The notes under the pieces: model-generated
What the model was told of the DNA's origin: nothing
The model's database searches: none
Seen by the model: only the letters and a program-made list of their open reading frames with translations
Program-made: the position numbers and the translations under genes
Assembly: GCA_910586715.1 (NCBI GenBank)
Contig: CAJUJG010000006.1
Coordinates: 1 to 64,000 of the forward strand
Direction of reading: 5' to 3'
DNA length: 64,000 nt
DNA from: an uncultured Lachnospiraceae bacterium
Lineage (GTDB): Bacteria; Bacillota; Clostridia; Lachnospirales; Lachnospiraceae
Shown: positions 53,207 through 61,288 of the stretch, piece after piece
Numbering within the stretch: position 1 is the first letter of the stretch
Layout of the letters: every line of letters starts with the position of its first letter

Positions 53207-54154
53207 CTATGGCGCCGCTTCGGTTGTCTCTTTCGGCTGCTCTGTCTTAATCCCGACTGTGATTGTTCCGATTGTTGTCCACTTTTGGATAGCGCCGCCT
53301 GTTTTCTGATCTTCCTTTATACCATCCGGCATAAAATACGCCTTCGCGACGGTCGGCGTTCCTGCGGCGCCGTCCGCGCCATTGTCCGCTGTCTCAAGGG
53401 AAAGGTATGCAGGAACCGTTCCTGCGGCATCTGTGAGTTTATTTGTATCTGTCTCTTCCGTTCCCTTTGTAAAGCCAAATTTTCCAGCCGTATCCTCGTA
53501 ATTCGTCTCCGCTTTGTAGGCAAGTGTCGCCCATACAGGCGCGTTAGAATGATTTGTAACCTTAATCTCGTTGATTGCGTCCTCCACTGCGTCAAGCGCC
53601 TTGTTTGCACGGCTGTCGTAAACCTTCCAGCCTGCGCCCGCTTTCTTCGTGTGCGTCTCGGGATCCCAGCTGCTGTTCTCCCACTGGAACGTCATCGCGC
53701 CCCACTCCACGTCAACCGAATAGACGGTCGCATCCTCGGTAAAGCCCCAAACGGGGATTTCCACGTCGGCATATGCTTCTTTTGCAGGCTTGTAGCCTGG
53801 CTCGCCTTCTGTCCCTTCTGCGGGAATTTCCTCATCGCGCAGCGGATCGAGGTCTGTTTTCTCACCGCCCTCTTTCACCATCGAGTCTACAGTTGTACCG
53901 TCGTCCGTACCGCCGGCAGCGCCATCCCCTGTGCCGTCGCCCTCCGCCGCAGGGGTTACGTTCGTATCGCCGCCTTCTCCCGCGCGGTTTTCCTGCTGTC
54001 CGTCCAAGGTCTCCTCTTCGGTTTCAGTCGGCTCTGTGGTCTGTCCCTCAGGCATCTCCGCCGCCTGCGCCGCCGTTGCTGCAAGCGGGGAGACGATCAG
54101 GCTGAATGCAAGCATTCCTGTTCCCAGTACCTTCCATAATGATTTTCTTTTCAT
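53207..54154 (-). CDS. Secreted surface protein of unknown family (315 aa)
   Basis: The protein starts MKRKSLWKVLGTGMLAF, a clear signal peptide cut near AAQA-AEMPEG. An acidic Thr/Glu/Gly-rich spacer (about 35-120) follows, then a beta-rich domain with VEIPVWGFTEDATVYSVDV, AMTFQWEN and NEIKVTNHSNAPVWATL. I recognise no sorting signal or enzyme motif. AAAGGAG eight nt upstream marks the start. It lies under site B, in an operon-like run with the GLUG protein and the kinase-like protein. It may be the structural product of this locus. Confidence 0.85.
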   Translation of the reverse strand: MKRKSLWKVLGTGMLAFSLIVSPLAATAAQAAEMPEGQTTEPTETEEETLDGQQENRAGEGGDTNVTPAAEGDGTGDGAAGGTDDGTTVDSMVKEGGEKTDLDPLRDEEIPAEGTEGEPGYKPAKEAYADVEIPVWGFTEDATVYSVDVEWGAMTFQWENSSWDPETHTKKAGAGWKVYDSRANKALDAVEDAINEIKVTNHSNAPVWATLAYKAETNYEDTAGKFGFTKGTEETDTNKLTDAAGTVPAYLSLETADNGADGAAGTPTVAKAYFMPDGIKEDQKTGGAIQKWTTIGTITVGIKTEQPKETTEAAP

Positions 54155-54360
54155 AGTTTGAACTCCTTTCTTTCATGCACGCTCCTACGTGCGTATTTTG
54201 GTTTCCAAACATCGGCGTACTTCGCGGGCTGCCTGCCAAATTCTTTTGTAATATTTTTGTTTTCGCTCCATACGCCGCCTGTCCGGACATGAATTCATGC
54301 CGGAAACGCTGCGAGGGGGGAAATATGGCAGCGTCCCCGACATGCTTTTCATGTCTGTTT

Positions 54361-54430
54361 ATCATATTGTAAAAATGAAAAAAAAGATAGTGGTTTGGTA
54401 CGGATTGCAGTTTAGAGGGTACGGATTGCA
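54361..54430 (-). promoter_or_regulatory. LytTR-type operator and promoter of the secreted-protein operon (site B)
   Basis: GGTACGGATTGCA is repeated perfectly at 54397-54409 and 54418-54430, again 21 bp apart. A TATGAT -10 candidate sits at 54361-54366 with a weak -35 (TATCTT). The distance from the first GTA to the -10 is 32 bp, identical to site A. The site overlaps the last codons of the regulator gene. The 200-nt leader to the ATG has a short hairpin but no gene. Confidence 0.65.
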
Positions 54431-55158
54431 CGAAATGATTCGTCCTCAAAATAATAGTCGAAATATTTTTCCCGTAAAGACCGGTATGAGCCGCGTGGCA
54501 GATAAATTTCCGTCCCGTTATCCAAATACAGCATCTGTGCGCCTAACCGCTCGATATGCTCCAAATTGACGACATAGGACACGCCAATCTTTGTAAACTC
54601 CCGATAGCTGCAAAGCGTTTCGCACAGCTTCGCCATCGTCATATGCAGCAAAACAGTCTCGCCGCCCTGCAGGTAAACGCACTGCGTCTTACGCTGCGCC
54701 TCACAATAAATAATGTCGCCAAGCGCAATCTTGCGGACATGATCTTCTGTTTCCAAAAGAATATAACGGCATTGTCTTGCCACGAGATTTTCCATCGCCC
54801 GTTCCATCGCGTCAAAAAGCGCTTTCTCGTAAATCGGTTTCACCAAATAGCCGGACGCCGACACTCCGAACGCCTCCAACGCATGCTCCTTTGATGAGGT
54901 CACAAAAATAACACTGCCTGTATTCCCCATATCGCGCAGTTTTCTTGCCGTCTCAATTCCCGTCGCATACGGCATATAAATGTCCAGCAGAATAATGTCC
55001 GGCTGGTATGCATTCGCTTTAATCTCCAAAAGCAGAGCTTTTGCATCCGTATACCGTTTTATGGCAAATCCGTCGGACGGTCTGTCAAACGCCCGCAGCA
55101 TATGCTCCACCTTATCCAATTCCTGTTCTTCGTCATCGCAGATTGCAATCTGATACAT
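54412..55158 (-). CDS. LytTR-family response regulator (second system)
   Basis: This 248-aa regulator has a receiver domain with CDDE (Asp8, Asp9), phospho-acceptor Asp59 in IILLDIYMP, Lys in YLVKPI, and a C-terminal LytTR domain with VSYVVNLEHIERL and TEIYLPRGSY. The ATG with AGAGGTG six nt upstream is chosen over a GTG three codons earlier. It is followed leftward by the secreted-protein operon that ends in a kinase-like gene. Its own promoter region carries site C, so autoregulation is likely. Confidence 0.92.
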   Translation of the reverse strand: MYQIAICDDEEQELDKVEHMLRAFDRPSDGFAIKRYTDAKALLLEIKANAYQPDIILLDIYMPYATGIETARKLRDMGNTGSVIFVTSSKEHALEAFGVSASGYLVKPIYEKALFDAMERAMENLVARQCRYILLETEDHVRKIALGDIIYCEAQRKTQCVYLQGGETVLLHMTMAKLCETLCSYREFTKIGVSYVVNLEHIERLGAQMLYLDNGTEIYLPRGSYRSLREKYFDYYFEDESFRAIRTL

Positions 55159-55295
55159 GGTTGACACCTCTCTTTTGTTGTGTTATTGCTTTTTCTGTGT
55201 TATTGTATAAAAAATACGGTTCATTGCAGGTTTGGGTTTGACTTTAAGTTTATAGAAATTTAATAATTGATAATTATTGGTATGTATTTTTGAAC

Positions 55296-55363
55296 ATTTT
55301 AGCATATTTTCTGAAACTATAGAGAGCATTTGTAGATTTGGTTGTGTTTATTGTAAATTTGGT
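55296..55363 (-). promoter_or_regulatory. LytTR-type operator and promoter of the second regulator (site C)
   Basis: TTGTAGATTTGGT (55330-55342) and TTGTAAATTTGGT (55351-55363) are 21 bp apart. A -10 candidate TAAAAT lies at 55296-55301, 31 bp from the first GTA, against 32 bp at sites A and B. Confidence 0.55.
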
Positions 55364-55404
55364 CAAGACTTGTGACAAATAAGATGATACAGATGCAGCC
55401 TGCG

Positions 55405-55471
55405 CTGACATATTTCCTTTGGGCGCCCGTGTGCATACAACGCAATGAAACCCGATTTCTCGGGTTTCATT
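55405..55471. repeat. Hairpin plus conserved 35-nt element, copy 2
   Basis: ACATATTtCCTTTGG...CGTGTGCATACAAC matches copy 1 at about 31 of 35 positions in inverted orientation. A perfect 12-bp hairpin AATGAAACCCGA/TCGGGTTTCATT (55444-55471) follows two bases later, then an U-rich stretch on the plus strand. Confidence 0.6.
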
Positions 55472-55633
55472 ACTATTTTCTTATGAGGGGGGAGATAGTG
55501 AGTGCTCAACTATCTATATACCACTATAAAGGATAATTGTGTCCAAAGTGTGTTTAAATACTTAAAAAAGAATTATATTTATGAATAAAAGATAAAAACA
55601 CCGGGATTTTCTAAGGAATGAATAGACCGCTGT
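55472..55633. other. Gene-free stretch beside recJ
   Basis: These 162 AT-rich bases hold a 7-bp inverted repeat (AGATAGT/ACTATCT) and a 17-codon plus-strand frame without a convincing start. I see no gene, promoter or strong terminator. With 55168-55471 it completes the 475-bp gap between the second LytTR regulator and recJ. Confidence 0.5.
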
Positions 55634-57415
55634 TTACTGGTAATACTTCATAATCATCTGCAATGTCGTATTCCCCCGAAATTCATTGATATCCGGATAA
55701 TACACTACGGAAATCACAATCCCCTGCACTCCCCCATGATAGAGCTGCTCTGTCCGCTCCGCCCCGAATTTATTGCATAAAAACGTGTTAAACGCCTCTA
55801 AATCGCCAAAGTACATCATGTCAAACCGCTTCCCGCTCTCACTCTCGACAACATACTTGCCCACATTTTTATTCGCGCCCAATATCCTTCCCGACAAAAG
55901 CTTCACATCCTTATGCGCAAACTGCGGCTTCGGATTACCGTTCCCAAACGGTTCCAAAAGCGCAAGCTCCTCCACCAATTGAATGGTAGCATAATCCATC
56001 GGCATCGGCACATCAATCAGCACCTTTTCCTCAAAGTCTTCATCCGTAAGAGTACAGTTGTTATTTAATGCCTTGCGAAATGGCTCTACGTTCTCTTTTG
56101 GAAGCGAAAGCCCCGCCGCAAGCTTATGCCCGCCGTACTTTGTAAAAAGCTCCTTGCACTTCGTCATCTCATCATACATGTGAAACGCTTCAATTGATCG
56201 CCCCGAGCCCTTCACGCCGTCCTCCGCGTCCGTCAGCACAAATGTCGGCTTTCCGTACTTTTCCCGAATGCGTCCCGCTATAATCCCCGCAAGGCTTTCA
56301 TGCACATCCGGCAGATATGCCACAAGCACCTTGTCGTTTATAATCCCGCTGTGTTCAATCAGGTTTACCGCTTCCTCAACGCCCTTGTTGGTAAGCTCCT
56401 TTCTGCTGTCGTTCATCGCCTTTAGGTCGCCTGCTATCTGCACGGCGGTTTGCGTATCCTGCGCGCAAAAAAGCTCCAGCGCGTTTGCCGCCGTGTCCAG
56501 TCTTCCCGTTGCATTCAGGCACGGTCCCAGCACAAAGCCAATCGTATAGGGCTTGATATGCTCCGCTTGGATTTCCGTCACGTCCATCAACGCCCGAAGC
56601 CCGATATTGCGCGTGTTTTTCATCAGCTCCAAACCGCACCTTACAATAATGCGGTTCTCGTCCTTTAGCTCCATCACGTCGCCGATTGTCGCAAACGCCG
56701 CAAGCTCCAAAAGCGCATATCCAAGCTCTGATTGCAAAATCTCCTGCCATGTGCTCCCAAAATGCTTTGCCAAAAGCACCAGCACAAGCTTATATGCCAC
56801 CACCGCGCCGCAGATTTCCGGAAACGGGTACGTACAGTCCTCCTGCTTCGGGTCAACGACCGCGTATGCCGGAGGGATTTTATAATTCCGCACGCCGTCC
56901 TGTTCCTCATAAGGCACCTCATGATGATCCGTCACAATCACCGTCATTCCAAGCGTATTCGCATACGCAATCTGCGGATACGCCGCAATCCCGTTATCAC
57001 ACGTCAGCACCATATCCGTACCTGCCTCATGCGCCTTATCAATCAAATGCTCATTCAGTCCGTATCCGTCATGCATTCGATGCGGTATTGCCGTGTCCAC
57101 CACCGCCCCGCACTCGCAAAGCCCCCGATACAATATGTATGTCGAACAAATCCCGTCAATATCGTAATCCCCGATAATGCGGATTTTCTTGTTCTCCTTA
57201 ATTTTCAACAGCAGCAAATCAACCGCCTTTTCCAAATCCTTTAACAGCAGCGGCGAATATAAATCACGGATACTGCCGTTTAGGAATTTATCAATATCCG
57301 CGTCCGCGACAATATCCCTGTTTCTGATAATCCGCGCAAGAACAGGTGTTATGTTATATTTTTGGGCAATCGCGTTGAAATCCGCCCGCTTTGCAGCCAC
57401 TCTCCAATTTGCCAT
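55634..57415 (-). CDS. recJ: Single-stranded-DNA-specific exonuclease RecJ
   Basis: This 593-aa DHH-family nuclease has motif I IRIIGDYDIDGICSTYI (near residue 80), motif III VTDHHEVP (near 165), and the DHHA1 region with GSGRSIEAFHMYDE and GGHKLAAGL. RecJ degrades 5' single-stranded DNA in recombination and repair. I start at MANWRVAAKRADF. A GTG seven codons upstream is also possible. It lies at the end of the SCIFF-linked run, a position I have seen repeated in Lachnospiraceae. Confidence 0.93.
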   Translation of the reverse strand: MANWRVAAKRADFNAIAQKYNITPVLARIIRNRDIVADADIDKFLNGSIRDLYSPLLLKDLEKAVDLLLLKIKENKKIRIIGDYDIDGICSTYILYRGLCECGAVVDTAIPHRMHDGYGLNEHLIDKAHEAGTDMVLTCDNGIAAYPQIAYANTLGMTVIVTDHHEVPYEEQDGVRNYKIPPAYAVVDPKQEDCTYPFPEICGAVVAYKLVLVLLAKHFGSTWQEILQSELGYALLELAAFATIGDVMELKDENRIIVRCGLELMKNTRNIGLRALMDVTEIQAEHIKPYTIGFVLGPCLNATGRLDTAANALELFCAQDTQTAVQIAGDLKAMNDSRKELTNKGVEEAVNLIEHSGIINDKVLVAYLPDVHESLAGIIAGRIREKYGKPTFVLTDAEDGVKGSGRSIEAFHMYDEMTKCKELFTKYGGHKLAAGLSLPKENVEPFRKALNNNCTLTDEDFEEKVLIDVPMPMDYATIQLVEELALLEPFGNGNPKPQFAHKDVKLLSGRILGANKNVGKYVVESESGKRFDMMYFGDLEAFNTFLCNKFGAERTEQLYHGGVQGIVISVVYYPDINEFRGNTTLQMIMKYYQ

Positions 57416-57467
57416 ACTCCAAGCTCTCCCTACCACGTTAATAACTGAAAACTGAAAAACGCACCCT

Positions 57468-58181
57468 TCACGATTTCACACTACACTCTACCAGCGCAAA
57501 CAATCCGCCCGTCTCGTCCTTTAACTGCACCTGCGTCTTTGTGTCACTTTGATACACCACGGGCACAATCATATCCCCGTAATGCGCCGCCCGCTTATAC
57601 TCCACCCGCAGCTCCCTGATACGCTCCTGTGTCTCCACAAACTCCAGCGCCATACGGACATACTCCACGTTGTTTACATGCTTATTCGAATCAATCTGCC
57701 ACCTGCGCACCGGAAACGCCGTCTGCTCTGCCCCCTCGCCCCAAACGGCAATTTTTCGCGGCGCATACTCCATCGCAAGCTTCGGCGCCAACTCATATCC
57801 GTCAAGCAATTCCTGCGTCGGCTTTGCGGGCAATCCCTTCACGGTATCAAGCAGTGTCCAAATCGAAGCAGCCTTCACAATCACCTCATCCTGTGCGTCC
57901 GTTATCATAAAATTCCGGTATCCCAAAAACCCCTTAAAATCATACGGTGAAGTCGTAATCCGAATGCGCTCGTTTAACTTTGGACGCCTGTCAATGACAA
58001 TCTGCCATGCACTCAAAAGCCACACAAGCCCCTTTTCATTCAAATACTGCGTATTAATCTTCCCACCGTTCTCCGCCTCAAAAATCGCCGCATCCTGAAA
58101 GCAGTCAAGCATTGACGTCACTTTCATCTGAAACGCCTCATCTACCGCACTGTAGCCTGCACGAATCTCATATGAATACAT
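57468..58181 (-). CDS. Acyl-ACP thioesterase
   Basis: This 237-aa protein has the FatA/FatB-like double hotdog fold. The first half shows MLDCFQDAAIFEAENGG and LVWLLSAWQIVIDRRP, the second half the catalytic segment IDSNKHVNNVEYVRMALE with Asn, His and Glu positions. It releases fatty acids from acyl-ACP, and chain preference is not predictable. It is about 50 nt upstream of recJ in the same direction. Confidence 0.92.
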   Translation of the reverse strand: MYSYEIRAGYSAVDEAFQMKVTSMLDCFQDAAIFEAENGGKINTQYLNEKGLVWLLSAWQIVIDRRPKLNERIRITTSPYDFKGFLGYRNFMITDAQDEVIVKAASIWTLLDTVKGLPAKPTQELLDGYELAPKLAMEYAPRKIAVWGEGAEQTAFPVRRWQIDSNKHVNNVEYVRMALEFVETQERIRELRVEYKRAAHYGDMIVPVVYQSDTKTQVQLKDETGGLFALVECSVKS

Positions 58182-58269
58182 ACGTTATTTAATCCTCCGT
58201 TTTTCTTTTCTAACCTGCAAATATCAGGCATTCTCATAGCTTTTCATGCACCAAACGCTAAAGGCGCAA

Positions 58270-58959
58270 TCAGCTAAGCCAAAGCCGCAGCACCCCAAAC
58301 AAAAGCAAATGCAATGGATAAATTGCATAAAACACATACTTTGCCTGCCGTCCGCGCTTTCCGTTGTATAAATATAACGGCAGGAACGCAAAGACCGCCG
58401 CCCGCTCATAGATGCCAAACGCCACGGCGCCCACAACCGCCGTAACCTCCTGGCGAAACCGCAGTTTCCGCAAATAATAGAACAAAACGATAAATGCAAT
58501 TCCCTTCCAATGGTAATCCACTTCAAGAACTTCTCCCAAAAACAGAAAGACTGCAATCACCACACCCTGCGCCAAAAGCTGCCAAACGCGAAACCCGTCA
58601 ACGCGCTTTAACAGCATCATCGCACAAATCCCAATCGCAAGCGCGCAGTACACATTCTGCCCCTGCGGATAAAAAACATGCCCGAAAACCGCCATATTAA
58701 ACGGTATTTCCGAAACTGCCGCAAACAGCAGGAGATTCCGCAAATACCGCCATACATTCTTCGTAAGGAAAAAGCCCTCCACCAATAAATAACAGTAGAT
58801 TGGAAACGCAATCCGCCCGATTCCCCGAAGGATATGATAAACCTCTATATCATACCCGTTCAAACAAGGATAGACCGAACACGCAAAATGGTCAATCACC
58901 ATGCTGACCACCGCAATCCACTTTAAAACCGCCGCCGAAATTCCAAACCGTTCTCTCAT
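58270..58959 (-). CDS. TraX family membrane protein
   Basis: The roughly 230-aa protein has eight or so hydrophobic segments. LKWIAVVSMVIDHFACSV, RGIGRIAFPIYCYLLVEGF and YHWKGIAFIVLFY are TraX signatures. TraX acetylates F-pilin in E. coli, and chromosomal relatives in Clostridia have no known substrate. A longer frame to 59010 would begin inside the secDF terminator, so I place the start at MRERFGISAAV, although its ribosome binding site is weak. Confidence 0.85.
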   Translation of the reverse strand: MRERFGISAAVLKWIAVVSMVIDHFACSVYPCLNGYDIEVYHILRGIGRIAFPIYCYLLVEGFFLTKNVWRYLRNLLLFAAVSEIPFNMAVFGHVFYPQGQNVYCALAIGICAMMLLKRVDGFRVWQLLAQGVVIAVFLFLGEVLEVDYHWKGIAFIVLFYYLRKLRFRQEVTAVVGAVAFGIYERAAVFAFLPLYLYNGKRGRQAKYVFYAIYPLHLLLFGVLRLWLS

Positions 58960-58994
58960 ATATCGTTCACTTTCATTCAATCCCACAATCGGAA

Positions 58995-59021
58995 AAGCCG
59001 CGGCTGCCATCGCCGCGGCTT
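58995..59021 (-). terminator. Terminator of secDF
   Basis: AAGCCGCGGC and GCCGCGGCTT form a perfect 10-bp GC-rich stem around a 7-nt loop. TTTCC follows on the minus strand, 5 nt after the secDF stop. Confidence 0.85.
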
Positions 59022-59026
59022 ATGCT

Positions 59027-61270
59027 TTATGCCTTCTTTTTTGCAATCTTCGTTCTCAGTACATACCACAGCGCACCCGTAATGCATACCGAAGAGTACG
59101 TACCGCACACAATACCAACCATCAGCGGAAGCGCAAACTCTCTGATTGACGTCACGCCAAGCACAAACAGCGCCGCCACCATAACAAACGTCGTAAGAGA
59201 CGTAAAAATACTTCTCGAAAGCGTCTGACTGATACTTCTGTTTACAAGCTCGTCAAGGCTGTCCTTCTTGAGCATTCCCCCAAGGTTTTCCCTGATACGG
59301 TCAAAAATAACAATCGTTGCGTTAATCGAATAACCGACAATCGTCAGCATACACGCAATAAACGTACTGCCCACGGACACCTTCGCAATCGCGTAAAACG
59401 CAAGCACCACCAAAACGTCGTGGACTAATGCCGCAACAGAACTTGCCGCAAAGCGAATGTCCTTAAACCGGAACCAGATATAAATCAGCATACAGATTGT
59501 CGCAATCACAACCGCAACAATCGCGTCCGCCTTCATCTCCGAACTGATGGTCGAGCTAATCGTTTCCGCCGTAATCAGATCCTTGTTGACACCGAAGTTA
59601 TCCACCAAATCCTGTTCCAGCTGCTGTCTCTCGTCCACATTCAGCTCTCTCGTCTTAAAAATAACCTCATTCGAGCCTGCAACCTTCTGCACCTGCACGG
59701 CACCGTCACCCGTTATATTACTGAAAACCGGCACAACCGTCGAATCAATCTGCGCCAAATCCATATCCTCATTAAATGTCACATTCGTCGAAGTACCGCC
59801 CACAAAGTCAAGGCTGTAATTCAAAATCTTGCCGGTTGACGCACCGTTAATCCCCATAAATACGAATCCCGCAACAATCGCCGCAATGGAAATGCCAAAG
59901 AACAGATTTTTCTTTGCAAGGAAATTGACCGTCTTTCTTTCCCTGTTCATTCCGTAGAACTTGACATCCTTTAAGCCGATTGCAAAGAATGCCTTCAAAA
60001 TCAGTCTTGTCACCACAAGCGCCGTAAACATCGAAATCACGATACCAAGCGCAAGTGTGTACGCAAAGCCCTTTACCGAACCGGAGCCCTTGAGCGCAAG
60101 CACCAAAGCTGCAATCAAAGTCGTCACGTTACCGTCAACAATCGCGGAAAGCGCCTTTTTAAATCCGTCGTCAATCGCGCTTCTGACCGATTTGCCCGCC
60201 GTAATTTCCTCGCGGATACGTGCAAATATGATAACGTTCGCGTCGACTGCCATACCAATCGAAAGGATAATACCCGCGATACCGGGCAGTGTCAGCGTAA
60301 TCTCAAACATATTGAGGCAAAGCACTGTTAAAATCGTATAAATAACCAACGCAAGCACTGATGAAAATCCCGGAATGCGGTAAACAATAATCATAAATAC
60401 CGCAATGATAATCAAACCAATCAAAGCCGCCGTAAGGCTTGTGTTAATCGCCTCCGCACCAAGCTGTGCACCGACCACGTTTGAACGCAGCTCCTCAAGC
60501 TCAAGCTTCAATCCACCGATACGAATCTGACTTGCAAGCTTTTCCGCATCCTCAAAGCTGCCCATACCGGTAATCTGCGCCTTGCCGTCCGTCAGCGCAG
60601 CCTGTACATTCGGCACGCTGATAAAATCCTGGTCATAATAAATACCAATCGACTGGCCGTTTGCATACGCCTTTGTCGTCGCGTCACCAAACTTCGTCGT
60701 ACCTGCGTCCGTAAAAACCAAATCTACCACAAACTGGCTGTTGCCAAGCGAGTCGCTGCCCGTACCGCCCTGCGCGGCAGCAACATCCGTACCTTCAAGC
60801 ACGATGCTGCCGTCGGCAAGCAGCTCGTCAATCGTCTTATTTAAAGAATAGCCTGTTTCACCTGAGCCTGTATAAGAATAGTTCTCATTGCCGTCTGCGT
60901 CCGTCTGCGCGATAAAATACAACGCACCCGGTCTTCCCAAATCCTCCAAAATCGTGTTCGCGTCCGATACACCGGGGATTTCGATATTGATACGGTCGTC
61001 GCCCTCCTGATAAACCTGCGCTTCCGTACTGTATACCTGTACACGCTTTTGCAGCTTATAAATCGTATCGCTCATATCCTCAGGCGACGGCTTTTCATCA
61101 CCCACAACCTGATATGTTATACTCACGCCGCCCGCAAGGTCAAGTCCCTGCTTAATTTCCGACGCTGCGCCTGCTTTTTCCGTACCGATACCAAAAACAG
61201 CCACATATCCCAACGCCGCCATAATCACAAGCGTCAGGACTAAGGTTAAAATCCCTTTACTCTTTTTCAT
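59027..61270 (-). CDS. secDF: Fused protein translocase subunit SecDF
   Basis: This 747-aa protein joins SecD (about 1-435) and SecF (about 445-747), each with six membrane helices. GLDLAGGVSITYQV is the SecD P1 start, and GMAVDANVIIFARIREE the transport motif. SecF shows LDFVGGTS and GYSINATIVIFDRIREN. SecDF uses the proton or sodium gradient to help complete export. It starts 18 nt after scfB in a constant SCIFF neighbourhood. Confidence 0.96.
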   Translation of the reverse strand: MKKSKGILTLVLTLVIMAALGYVAVFGIGTEKAGAASEIKQGLDLAGGVSITYQVVGDEKPSPEDMSDTIYKLQKRVQVYSTEAQVYQEGDDRINIEIPGVSDANTILEDLGRPGALYFIAQTDADGNENYSYTGSGETGYSLNKTIDELLADGSIVLEGTDVAAAQGGTGSDSLGNSQFVVDLVFTDAGTTKFGDATTKAYANGQSIGIYYDQDFISVPNVQAALTDGKAQITGMGSFEDAEKLASQIRIGGLKLELEELRSNVVGAQLGAEAINTSLTAALIGLIIIAVFMIIVYRIPGFSSVLALVIYTILTVLCLNMFEITLTLPGIAGIILSIGMAVDANVIIFARIREEITAGKSVRSAIDDGFKKALSAIVDGNVTTLIAALVLALKGSGSVKGFAYTLALGIVISMFTALVVTRLILKAFFAIGLKDVKFYGMNRERKTVNFLAKKNLFFGISIAAIVAGFVFMGINGASTGKILNYSLDFVGGTSTNVTFNEDMDLAQIDSTVVPVFSNITGDGAVQVQKVAGSNEVIFKTRELNVDERQQLEQDLVDNFGVNKDLITAETISSTISSEMKADAIVAVVIATICMLIYIWFRFKDIRFAASSVAALVHDVLVVLAFYAIAKVSVGSTFIACMLTIVGYSINATIVIFDRIRENLGGMLKKDSLDELVNRSISQTLSRSIFTSLTTFVMVAALFVLGVTSIREFALPLMVGIVCGTYSSVCITGALWYVLRTKIAKKKA

Positions 61271-61288
61271 CGTTCGATTACTCCTTTT

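Noticed and set aside
53135..54139. 334-aa plus-strand frame opposite the secreted protein
   Set aside because: The minus strand has a signal peptide, ribosome binding site and a paralog. The plus frame is an antisense shadow.
55483..55536. 17-codon plus-strand frame near recJ
   Set aside because: No ribosome binding site before the ATG, no conservation evidence and no promoter.
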